NCBI GenBank assembly: GCA_964579245.1
Contig: CAZOFY010000099.1
Span: forward strand, 1 to 5,103
From: Firm-13 sp964579245
Lineage (GTDB): Bacteria; Bacillota; Clostridia; Saccharofermentanales; Saccharofermentanaceae
Length of the DNA: 5,103 bases
Direction of reading: 5' to 3'
A program made the position numbers and the translations under genes. Below the pieces are notes generated by a model. That model was not told where the DNA came from, did not search any database, and saw nothing but the letters and a program-made list of their open reading frames with translations. This document shows positions 1 to 5,009 of this stretch, in pieces. How positions within the stretch are numbered: position 1 is the first letter of the stretch; every line of letters begins with the position of its first letter.

Positions 1-40
1 CTCGGGATGTCCTGCTAGTAACAGGACTACAACACCCGGG
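1..40. other. Nested stem-loop at left edge
   Basis: An inner stem GTCCTG (9-14) pairs perfectly with CAGGAC (22-27) across a 7-base loop. An outer stem CTCGGG (1-6) pairs with CCCGGG (35-40), with one T-G wobble. The outer stem begins at base 1, so the structure may extend beyond the window. There is no T-run on either side, so it is not a typical intrinsic terminator. Confidence 0.4.
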
Positions 41-244
41 GCTTTCGCCTTTCTGATAGAATGTCGTTGACAAGTATATCCGGCAATCTATGGACAGGCA
101 ACTCCGTCGGCACAAGCACTAATGCCTCATAGAACACGGTGAACGTAGTGTCCTGTCTTCGCAGAAACACTTTCATATCCGTTATTCGTACCCCGGGTTT
201 CCGTTTGCAGAGTGCAAGACGTAATCTAGGTATGTGCTCAGCAG

Positions 245-262
245 GCGGACATTTTTGTCCGC
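245..262. other. Perfect 7-bp hairpin with TTTT loop
   Basis: GCGGACA (245-251) pairs perfectly with TGTCCGC (256-262) around a TTTT tetraloop. There is no following T-tract on either strand, so termination is unlikely. It lies between the other two hairpins of this gene-poor stretch. Confidence 0.45.
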
Positions 263-288
263 ACTCGACAAATGGCAGACAATTAAAA

Positions 289-328
289 AGCCGCCAGAAT
301 GCCTTGTTAGCAAGGTGTTCTGACGGTT
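289..328. other. Long near-perfect hairpin
   Basis: Bases 291-306 pair with 311-326 around the loop TTAG, giving a 16-bp stem. It has one C-A mismatch and two G-T pairs that remain wobble pairs in RNA of the plus strand. Two more pairs (289-328, 290-327) can be added. This is the longest local stem in the window. No T-run follows, and no integron attC core (GTTRRRY) flanks it. It could be part of a structured RNA or a mobile-element end. Confidence 0.5.
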
Positions 329-399
329 ACCATGTGCAAAATAAAACGCCAGCATTGTATAAATACTGACGTTCTTTTGTAATGGATTCGAGGAGAATC

Positions 400-630
400 A
401 TGTTCAGTGAGGTTTGGTGTGGAGATTCGAAAATACATAATTACGAGAAACTTGGCTATCACAAGGAAGGATTTATCTATCTCGTCAGAGCGGGAAAATC
501 GGACGAATATTTTCCCGGAGAGATGAGCTCGATTTCGAAGCGTAAGTCGAGAGGGTATATAATAATTAGAGCGGGCTCTTTTCGAAAGGTGGTGTTCTTG
601 TGGAAAAGAATATTCTCATCGATCATTTGA
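400..630 (+). CDS. Small hypothetical protein, possibly a gene remnant
   Basis: This frame encodes 76 residues from the ATG at 400. AGGAG at 391-395 sits 4 bases before that ATG, which is why I prefer it to the in-frame ATG at 382 that has no ribosome site. An in-frame stop at 367-369 excludes a longer upstream start. Early residues include NYEKLGYHKEGF. This faintly resembles the 'YEKLGF' segment near the C-terminus of GNAT acetyltransferases, but the rest of that fold is missing, so at best it would be a remnant. The last third overlaps the promoter and ribosome site of the next gene, and the final 31 bases overlap its coding sequence, which argues against a conserved C-terminus. No signal peptide or membrane segment is evident. 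The protein is unrecognised, and the frame may be spurious. Confidence 0.28.
   Translation: MFSEVWCGDSKIHNYEKLGYHKEGFIYLVRAGKSDEYFPGEMSSISKRKSRGYIIIRAGSFRKVVFLWKRIFSSII
534..563 (+). promoter_or_regulatory. Candidate promoter for the HEAT-like/phosphatase operon
   Basis: A perfect TATAAT lies at 558-563, about 37 bases before the GTG at 600. The -35 region is weak: TTCGAA at 534-539, with 18-base spacing, matches TTGACA at only three positions. Transcription would start near 570, leaving a short leader that contains the AAAGGTGG ribosome site. Confidence 0.4.
585..592 (+). promoter_or_regulatory. Ribosome binding site supporting the GTG start at 600
   Basis: AAAGGTGG ends 7 bases before GTG 600. 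It differs from the ideal AAGGAGG by one base and fixes this non-ATG start. Confidence 0.65.
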
Positions 631-1253
631 AGGAAAAGCCGGATCTTGATGAATTCATTGTCGAAGTCACAGATGACACCAGTATTTTCCCCGTCCTTTT
701 TGAGATCGTCCGGACAGAGACTTCCAGCGTCAAATACGCGTGCTCTAAGGTCGTCCGCAAGATCAGTGAGCAGAACGCGGAGCTCATCTATCCTTACTTC
801 GAGGAGATCGTCTTCTGGCTTCGTCAACCGAACAGTTTCATCAAATGGGACGCAATCCTGACCCTCGCCAATCTAGCCGCAGTTGACCGGGAGAATAAGT
901 TCTTGCCGATCTACCGGGACTATTTCGCTCTGATCCGTGATCCGCAGATGATCACGGCGGCGAATGTCATCGGGAACGCATGGAAGATCGTGCTGGCGCG
1001 GCCGGAGTGGGAGATCGATATCACCGGGAGATTACTGGAAGTCCCCGGGATTATTTACCTTCATGATGGAGAACCTTCGCCGGAGTGCAATTATATCGCA
1101 TGCGGGGATGTGATCGAGTGCTTCGAAAAATACTATGATCAGTCCAGGAATCAGGCCGCGATGATCCGTTTTGCCGAAGCGCAAACAAACTGTCCACGAA
1201 AATCTGTCGCGATAAGTGCCGAGAATTTTTTGCAGAACCGGACAAGGAGGTAG
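600..1253 (+). CDS. HEAT/ARM-like helical-repeat protein
   Basis: The gene encodes a soluble 217-residue protein read from a GTG at 600, which is preceded by AAAGGTGG at good spacing. Much of the sequence looks like paired amphipathic helices of the HEAT/ARM type. Segments around residues 24-55, 56-95 and 100-135 each contain two helices with regularly spaced Ile/Leu/Val/Ala, for example 'IKWDAILTLANLAA' near residue 80. Such solenoids act as binding scaffolds rather than enzymes. No catalytic motif, signal peptide or membrane helix is visible, so it is probably cytoplasmic. The C-terminal third (about 150-217) is less repeat-like, with two cysteines near 'PECNYIACGD'. The stop codon directly follows the ribosome site of the next gene, so the two are almost certainly co-transcribed. 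The partner is unknown. The repeat call is by eye and a different all-helical fold is possible. Confidence 0.75.
   Translation: MEKNILIDHLKEKPDLDEFIVEVTDDTSIFPVLFEIVRTETSSVKYACSKVVRKISEQNAELIYPYFEEIVFWLRQPNSFIKWDAILTLANLAAVDRENKFLPIYRDYFALIRDPQMITAANVIGNAWKIVLARPEWEIDITGRLLEVPGIIYLHDGEPSPECNYIACGDVIECFEKYYDQSRNQAAMIRFAEAQTNCPRKSVAISAENFLQNRTRR
1244..1250 (+). promoter_or_regulatory. Consensus Shine-Dalgarno inside the upstream gene
   Basis: AAGGAGG is a perfect anti-16S match lying in the last codons of the HEAT-like gene. The upstream stop TAG (1251-1253) follows immediately, and ATG 1257 is 6 bases from the site. This arrangement favours reinitiation or coupling between the two genes. Confidence 0.8.
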
Positions 1254-1256
1254 AAG

Positions 1257-1835
1257 ATGATCCGCGTGTATTTTGTCAGGCACGCTCAGCCGCAACGTGA
1301 ATGGGTGGATGAGAGGACCCGACCGTTGACTACAGAGGGTAGATCCGATGCCGAAATTGTGACACGATTTCTGTCGCAAAAGAGAATCGACGCATTTTAC
1401 AGCAGTCCATATCGACGTGCGATCGAGACAATTGAGGGGGCTGCCTTGTTTTTCAACACAAAAATTCAGACGGACGAGCGATTCCGGGAGATAGTGAACG
1501 GACCTTCCGGGCATCGCGATGCTTTTCGAAAATGGTGGGAGGATTTTTCGTATCACAAGGAGGAGGGAGAATCTCTTGCGATGCTTGAGGCAAGGAATAT
1601 AGCGGCGTTGACAGAAATCCTGAGGGAGTACGAGGGGGCGGGCGAGGATGTATCGGTCGTCGTCGGGACCCACGGCATGGCTTTGGGCGCGATTTTGCAG
1701 CATTACGATTCAAACTTCGGTTGTGAGGACTTTTTTCGCTTCATGGATTGGATGCCCTATATGATCGAGCTCGATTTCGAGGGGGAGAGGCTTTTCGGGA
1801 AGAGAGAGCATTTGCATGCTGACAAGGCGGTGTGA
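1257..1835 (+). CDS. Histidine phosphatase family protein (phosphoglycerate mutase-like)
   Basis: This 192-residue protein belongs to branch 1 of the histidine phosphatase superfamily, which removes phosphate from small molecules or proteins through a phosphohistidine intermediate. The N-terminal RH motif is at residues 8-9 in 'YFVRHAQP', where His9 is the expected nucleophile and Arg8 binds phosphate. 'YSSPYRRAIET' (48-58) supplies the second phosphate-binding Arg (Arg54). Glu78 in 'RFREIVNG' is the likely acid/base region. 'VVGTHGMAL' (135-143) supplies the second catalytic His (His139). Length and motif order are normal for cobC/gpmB-like phosphatases. The true substrate cannot be told from the sequence, and family members are often mislabelled phosphoglycerate mutase. 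There is no signal peptide, so it is cytoplasmic. The start is fixed by AAGGAGG six bases upstream. It is the second gene of an operon with the HEAT-like gene. Confidence 0.93.
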   Translation: MIRVYFVRHAQPQREWVDERTRPLTTEGRSDAEIVTRFLSQKRIDAFYSSPYRRAIETIEGAALFFNTKIQTDERFREIVNGPSGHRDAFRKWWEDFSYHKEEGESLAMLEARNIAALTEILREYEGAGEDVSVVVGTHGMALGAILQHYDSNFGCEDFFRFMDWMPYMIELDFEGERLFGKREHLHADKAV

Positions 1836-1877
1836 AAGCCGCGTGCCGCTTTTCTTAGGTCAGAATGAGAGCGGCTT
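1835..1877 (+). terminator. Weak inverted repeats after the phosphatase, possible terminator
   Basis: AAGCCGC (1836-1842) can pair with GCGGCTT (1871-1877). Alternatively, AAAGC (1835-1839) can pair with GCTTT (1848-1852), which runs into a short pyrimidine stretch TTTTCTT. Both are poor terminators: the loop is long in the first and the stem is short in the second. The two pairings are mutually exclusive. Confidence 0.3.
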
Positions 1878-1890
1878 GCAGTTGTGATTG

Positions 1891-1944
1891 TACCCGAAAA
1901 GGTGTAAATGAATGAAATGCGATGAAATTATCACCTTTCGGGTA
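1891..1944. repeat. Long inverted repeat upstream of the dioxygenase gene
   Basis: TACCCGAAAAGGTG (1891-1904) is repeated in inverted form at 1932-1944, with only one extra A in the left arm. A 27-base AT-rich segment separates the arms. As RNA this is a 13-bp stem with a bulge. As DNA it could be a pair of operator half-sites. No T-run follows on either strand, so simple termination is unlikely. The right arm overlaps the candidate -10 box of the next gene, so a protein bound here or a hairpin forming here could affect its transcription. Confidence 0.6.
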
Positions 1945-1949
1945 TAAAA
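1923..1949 (+). promoter_or_regulatory. Candidate promoter of the dioxygenase gene, block shared with the polymerase gene
   Basis: TTTCGGGT (1936-1943) is followed by ATAAAA, and TATAAA at 1943-1948 is a good -10 box. The -35 region (TGAAAT near 1923) is poor, so an activator may be needed. The block ends 55 bases before ATG 1998. The same block occurs at the same distance before the polymerase gene. Confidence 0.4.
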
Positions 1950-1986
1950 GTTATTACGATCGTTGATCAAGAATCGCAATATAGAA

Positions 1987-1993
1987 AGGGGAG
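1987..1993 (+). promoter_or_regulatory. Ribosome site bearing on the choice of dioxygenase start
   Basis: AGGGGAG lies 4 bases before ATG 1998 and 7 bases before the in-frame ATG 2001. A third in-frame ATG at 2007 is 13 bases away. Spacing slightly favours 2001, which would remove only one methionine. Confidence 0.6.
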
Positions 1994-1997
1994 AAAG

Positions 1998-2768
1998 ATG
2001 ATGAAGATGCCGGTTCTTTTCGTAGGTCACGGGTCTCCGATGAATGCCATTGAGGATAACCAATACACGCGAGCATGGCGAGAATTGGGCGAACGTATTC
2101 CGCGACCCGCGGCAATCCTTTCTGTCTCCGCACACTGGTACACCAGGGGAACCCGGATCATGAACGAAGAGAATCCCCAAACCATATACGATATGTATGG
2201 ATTTCCGCAAGAGCTATATGAGATCACTTATAACACACCGGGCTCGCCGACGATTGCGACGGCCGTCGGGGATTTGATCTCAAGAGAGACGGTTTTCGAT
2301 CATTCATGGGGCATAGACCACGGCACCTGGTCGGTGTTGGTTCATATTTACCCCAAGAGAGACGTACCGGTTTTCCAGATCAGTATCGACGCGGCAGCGC
2401 CTCCCGGGACGCATTATCAGATCGGAAAGGAGTTGAGCGCTCTGCGCGAGCAGGGTGTTCTGATCTTGGGATCCGGCAATATTGTCCACAATCTGCGACA
2501 AGTGGATTGGGGTATGACCGGAAAAGGATTTGATTGGGCTCAGGAGTTTGACAATTGGATCTATGAACGCATCCTAGCCGGAAAGCACGATGATATTTTA
2601 CATGATTATGAGACAAGCGGCACTGCGAGGCTCGCCGTACCGACACCGGATCATTTTTTCCCTTTGCTGTATGCACTTGGCGCGACGGATGAGAAGGACT
2701 CCGTAACGACCTTCAATCGGTCCTGTGAGCTGGGATCCTTGTCCATGACTTCTTATCTTTGGGAATAA
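1998..2768 (+). CDS. ygiD: YgiD-type 4,5-DOPA-extradiol-dioxygenase-like protein
   Basis: This 256-residue protein belongs to the class III (LigB-like) extradiol ring-cleavage dioxygenases and is close to E. coli YgiD in length and motifs. Family members are metal-dependent enzymes that open catechol rings, and YgiD acts on L-DOPA. The sequence shows the N-terminal 'GHGSPMNAIEDN' (10-21), 'SAHWYTRGT' (44-52), 'GIDHGTWSVL' (105-114), 'GSGNIVHNLR' (158-167) and 'TPDHFFPLLYALGA' (216-229). By comparison with the family, His11, His46 and His219 are the likely metal ligands, with His108 and His164 near the active site. All key histidines are present, so the enzyme should be active. The true substrate in this organism is unknown. 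There is no signal peptide, so it is cytoplasmic. It stands alone, with an inverted repeat and promoter-like block upstream. Three in-frame ATGs (1998, 2001, 2007) compete as the start. Confidence 0.93.
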   Translation: MMKMPVLFVGHGSPMNAIEDNQYTRAWRELGERIPRPAAILSVSAHWYTRGTRIMNEENPQTIYDMYGFPQELYEITYNTPGSPTIATAVGDLISRETVFDHSWGIDHGTWSVLVHIYPKRDVPVFQISIDAAAPPGTHYQIGKELSALREQGVLILGSGNIVHNLRQVDWGMTGKGFDWAQEFDNWIYERILAGKHDDILHDYETSGTARLAVPTPDHFFPLLYALGATDEKDSVTTFNRSCELGSLSMTSYLWE

Positions 2769-2769
2769 G

Positions 2770-2786
2770 GGCCAGCCATACTGGTC
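2770..2786 (+). terminator. Small hairpin just after the dioxygenase stop
   Basis: GGCCAG (2770-2775) pairs with CTGGTC (2781-2786), with one G-T wobble, around the loop CCATA. It begins two bases after the stop codon. There is no T-run, so it is at best a weak or Rho-assisted terminator or a 3'-end protecting stem. Confidence 0.3.
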
Positions 2787-2851
2787 GCTGTAATCCTTAC
2801 TCGCGAAAAGACAGTTCGAGTCATCCGTCTCCTCGATAGGAATCCGGAGCT

Positions 2852-2879
2852 TTGAGGATAATCTTTTCGGGTGTAAAAT
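2852..2879 (+). promoter_or_regulatory. Candidate promoter of the polymerase/YolD operon
   Basis: TTGAGG (2852-2857) as -35 and TAAAAT (2874-2879) as -10 are separated by 16 bases, with TG directly before the -10. Between them lies TTTCGGGT (2865-2872), the block also found before the dioxygenase gene. CTTTTCG (2863-2869) can pair with CGAAAAG at 2804-2810, a weaker version of the inverted repeat at 1891-1944. No GAAC-N4-GTTC DinR/LexA box of the Bacillus type is visible here, although such polymerases are often SOS-regulated. Confidence 0.45.
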
Positions 2880-2913
2880 TAGTAAGGAAAAGACTCCGCG
2901 CCGCTGCAAACAC

Positions 2914-2920
2914 AAGGTGA
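2914..2920 (+). promoter_or_regulatory. Ribosome binding site fixing the GTG start of the polymerase
   Basis: AAGGTGA ends 6 bases before GTG 2927. An in-frame TGA at 2918-2920 rules out any earlier start. The ATG at 2922 is out of frame. Confidence 0.65.
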
Positions 2921-2926
2921 AATGAC

Positions 2927-4456
2927 GTGACAGAGAAACCCCGTTCGTATATTGCAATCGATCTAAAGTCCTTCTATGCTTCCGTTGAATGTATGGAACG
3001 AGGTCTTGACCCGATGCGGACAAACCTCGTCGTCGCGGACCCAAGCCGCACGGAGAAGACCATTTGTCTGGCAGTCTCGCCGTCGCTCAAGGCATACGGA
3101 ATCTCCGGCCGGGCCAGGCTGTTTGAAGCCGTTCAGAAGATCAGGGAAGTAAACGCAGAACGCATACAACGAGCGCCGGGTCGTGTCTTCACGGGGGAGT
3201 CCCATGATGAGGACGTGTTAAGAACCTCGCCTGCACTGGCGGTCTCCTATATTGTTGCGCCGCCGCAGATGGCTCTGTATATGGAGTACAGCACGAGAAT
3301 TTACAACATTTATCTGAAATACGTCGCCCCTCAAGATATTCATGTCTATTCGATTGACGAAGTCTTCATAGACGTTACGAATTACCTGGACACGAATCAT
3401 CTTACTCCACGCGAGATGACGATGGTGATGATTCAGGAGGTCCTCAAGGCAACCGGCGTTACGGCCACGGCCGGCATTGGAACAAATCTCTATCTGGCGA
3501 AAATTGCGATGGATATTCAGGCAAAGCATATCAAACCGGATCAAGACGGCGTTCGCATTGCCGAGCTGGACGAGACAAGCTATCGCCGGCTGCTCTGGAC
3601 GCACCGCCCGCTGACGGATTTCTGGCGCGTCGGGCGCGGTTACACCAGGAAGCTCGAAGACAACGGCATGTTTACCATGGGCGATATAGCAAGATGCTCG
3701 ATCGGAAAACCCGGTGAGTATTATAACGAGGATTTACTATATAAGCTTTTCGGAATCAATGCGGAGCTTTTGATCGATCATGCGTGGGGCTGGGAACCCT
3801 GCACAATCGCCGATGTCAAAGCGTATAAGCCGGGCTCAAACAGTATCAGTTCGGGGCAGGTGCTGACACACCCCTACACGTTTGATAAGGCCAAATTGAT
3901 AGTGCGGGAAATGACCGACCTCCTCGTCCTTGATCTAGTGGATAAGGGTCTTGTGACCGACCAGATCGTCTTGACGATCGGATATGATATTGAAAACCTC
4001 ACGAATCCCGACATAAGCGAGTCTTATCAAGGCGATGTGACCATCGATCATTACGGTCGAAAAGTTCCCAAACACGCTCACGGCACCGCAAACGTAGGTC
4101 GTCAGACATCCTCCACGAAACGGATCATGGATACCGTCACGGACTTGTTTGACCGGATCGCAGATCGAAATCTTCTGGTCCGAAGAATCAATGTCACGGC
4201 AAATCATGTGGTGGATGCGGGATCTGTTAGGACAAATGAATCCTACGAGCAGCTTGATATGTTTACGGATTATGATGCTCGCAACGAAAAAACAAAAGAG
4301 GAAGAAGCCGCTCTGGCACGCGAAAAAAAGATTCAGGAGGCCGTGATTCAGATTAAGAAAAAGCACGGAAAGAACGCTGTACTAAAAGGGATGAATCTGG
4401 AAGAAGGCGCAACGACCCCTTCTCGCAATCGGCAGATCGGAGGACATAAGGCATGA
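2927..4456 (+). CDS. Y-family translesion DNA polymerase (UmuC/UvrX/DinB-like)
   Basis: This 509-residue error-prone polymerase inserts nucleotides opposite damaged template bases. The palm begins with 'YIAIDLKSFYASVE' (8-21): Asp12 is a metal ligand and Tyr17 the likely steric gate against ribonucleotides. 'YSIDEVFID' (141-149) supplies the other two acidic ligands, Asp144 and Glu145. A helix-hairpin-helix-like thumb follows at 'FWRVGRGYTRKLEDNG' (232-247). The little-finger region includes 'HGTANVGRQTSSTKR' (385-399). 'QLDMF' (442-446) is a canonical beta-clamp-binding peptide. The last 60 residues are highly charged (KTKEEE...REKK...KKK) and probably helical or flexible. It is longer than DinB (about 350) and matches the long Firmicutes forms. 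The start is a GTG with AAGGTGA upstream. The stop overlaps the YolD-like gene by 4 bases (ATGA), implying coupled translation. All catalytic residues are intact. I cannot choose confidently between the names dinB, umuC and uvrX. Confidence 0.95.
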   Translation: MTEKPRSYIAIDLKSFYASVECMERGLDPMRTNLVVADPSRTEKTICLAVSPSLKAYGISGRARLFEAVQKIREVNAERIQRAPGRVFTGESHDEDVLRTSPALAVSYIVAPPQMALYMEYSTRIYNIYLKYVAPQDIHVYSIDEVFIDVTNYLDTNHLTPREMTMVMIQEVLKATGVTATAGIGTNLYLAKIAMDIQAKHIKPDQDGVRIAELDETSYRRLLWTHRPLTDFWRVGRGYTRKLEDNGMFTMGDIARCSIGKPGEYYNEDLLYKLFGINAELLIDHAWGWEPCTIADVKAYKPGSNSISSGQVLTHPYTFDKAKLIVREMTDLLVLDLVDKGLVTDQIVLTIGYDIENLTNPDISESYQGDVTIDHYGRKVPKHAHGTANVGRQTSSTKRIMDTVTDLFDRIADRNLLVRRINVTANHVVDAGSVRTNESYEQLDMFTDYDARNEKTKEEEAALAREKKIQEAVIQIKKKHGKNAVLKGMNLEEGATTPSRNRQIGGHKA

Positions 4457-4947
4457 CTTTCGAAGACGGAGCGACCCGCAACCCGCAACAGCCGGCTCGT
4501 CGGCCGCAAGAAACGACGAATCCCTACGACGACATGATCGATTTACCACACCACACCTCCGCTTCCCGGCCGCGCATGTCCGCTCGCGACCGCGCGGCAC
4601 AATTCTCCCCCTTCGCCGCCCTTACCGGCTACGATGCTTCCATTTCGGAAACGGCGCGGTTAACAGATCGAAGAGTTGAACTGGATGAGTATGGCAAGGC
4701 GGCGTTGAATGAGAGGCTGTGCTGGATACAAGAACGACTGGACGAGGAACCGGCAGTCACGATTACCTATTTTCAGCCGGACCACAAGAAGTCCGGCGGC
4801 GAGTACATCACGATCTCAGGCAGCGTGAAGAAAATCGACATGTATGCCCGGACCGTGCTCATCTCCGATGCGAGAAAAATTCCGATCGACGATATTTTCG
4901 AGATTGAGGGCGGGATGTTCCGTACAATCGAAAATCCGGATTTCTGA
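4453..4947 (+). CDS. YolD-like protein, partner of the translesion polymerase
   Basis: This 164-residue protein resembles the YolD-like family, whose members in Bacillus sit next to Y-family polymerases (YolD/UvrX, YqjX/YqjW) and are thought to act like UmuD as accessory or regulatory subunits. The N-terminal 35 residues are Pro/Arg/Thr-rich and probably disordered. The conserved part starts at 'RPRMSARDRAAQFSPFAALTGYD' (39-61; quoted in part as 'RDRAAQFSPFAALTGYD'). It continues with a charged helix containing 'RLTDRRVELDEYGKAAL' (69-85) and a beta-rich C-terminal half, 'VTITYFQPD', 'SGGEYITISGSVKKID', 'IPIDDIFEIEG', typical of the family's small barrel. There is no UmuD-type Ser/Lys self-cleavage motif that I can see. 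Its ATG overlaps the polymerase stop (ATGA). GGAGG at 4439-4443 lies 9 bases upstream within the polymerase gene. Function is inferred from neighbour and family; no direct activity is established here. Confidence 0.88.
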   Translation: MTFEDGATRNPQQPARRPQETTNPYDDMIDLPHHTSASRPRMSARDRAAQFSPFAALTGYDASISETARLTDRRVELDEYGKAALNERLCWIQERLDEEPAVTITYFQPDHKKSGGEYITISGSVKKIDMYARTVLISDARKIPIDDIFEIEGGMFRTIENPDF

Positions 4948-5009
4948 TCAGAATCGAGCAACAACCTTACTCCAAGAGACAAAGCAGGACGCATCCATTT
5001 CTGCATCGA

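Larger units (their letters stand above)
1..370. other. Gene-poor, hairpin-rich left end with no supported gene
   Basis: I see no coding region here that can be defended. The plus-strand open frame from a GTG at 139 has no Shine-Dalgarno and an unremarkable composition. The minus-strand frame is open from 326 to 27, but its only ATG (174-176, giving 49 codons) also lacks a ribosome site. The stretch holds three separate stem-loops: 1-40, 245-262 and 289-328. A further possible long-range helix pairs GACAGG near 93-98 with CCTGTC at 152-157. That much local pairing could mean a structured RNA, the subterminal end of a mobile element, or decayed DNA. I could not match it to RNase P, tmRNA, SRP RNA, group I or II introns or a known riboswitch from memory. 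Confidence 0.4.

Noticed and set aside
27..326. Minus-strand frame open for about 100 codons, with an ATG at 174-176 giving 49 residues
   Set aside because: The residues look moderately protein-like, but there is no ribosome site before the only ATG, no family is recognisable, and the frame spans the hairpins. It could be the decayed end of a transposase-like gene, which I cannot support.
291..330. Integron attC site or tRNA in the long hairpin
   Set aside because: No GTTRRRY/RYYYAAC core pair and no T-loop GGTTCGAATCC-like sequence or cloverleaf.
139..369. Plus-strand open frame of 76 codons from a GTG
   Set aside because: No Shine-Dalgarno before the start, composition unlike the other genes, and it crosses two hairpins including the long one at 289-328.
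1..370. Group II intron or TnpB/IscB-associated guide RNA
   Set aside because: No domain V-like AGC...GTT hairpin and no adjacent reverse transcriptase, TnpB or IscB coding sequence in the window.
477..827. Minus-strand open frame of 116 codons
   Set aside because: Antisense shadow of the HEAT-like gene and its promoter; no ribosome site.
1032..1703. Minus-strand open frame of 223 codons
   Set aside because: Runs antisense across two well-supported plus-strand genes, with a Cys/His/Arg-rich shadow composition.
2799..2821. ACTCG...CGAGT inverted repeat upstream of the polymerase as an SOS operator
   Set aside because: Only 5 bp per arm with a 13-base gap, not matching GAAC-N4-GTTC or another LexA box I know.
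2598..3044. Minus-strand open frame of 148 codons
   Set aside because: Antisense to the dioxygenase end and polymerase start; no recognisable motif.
2795..4972. CCTTACTC shared between 2795-2802 and 4965-4972
   Set aside because: Only eight bases with no convincing flanking similarity; probably chance.
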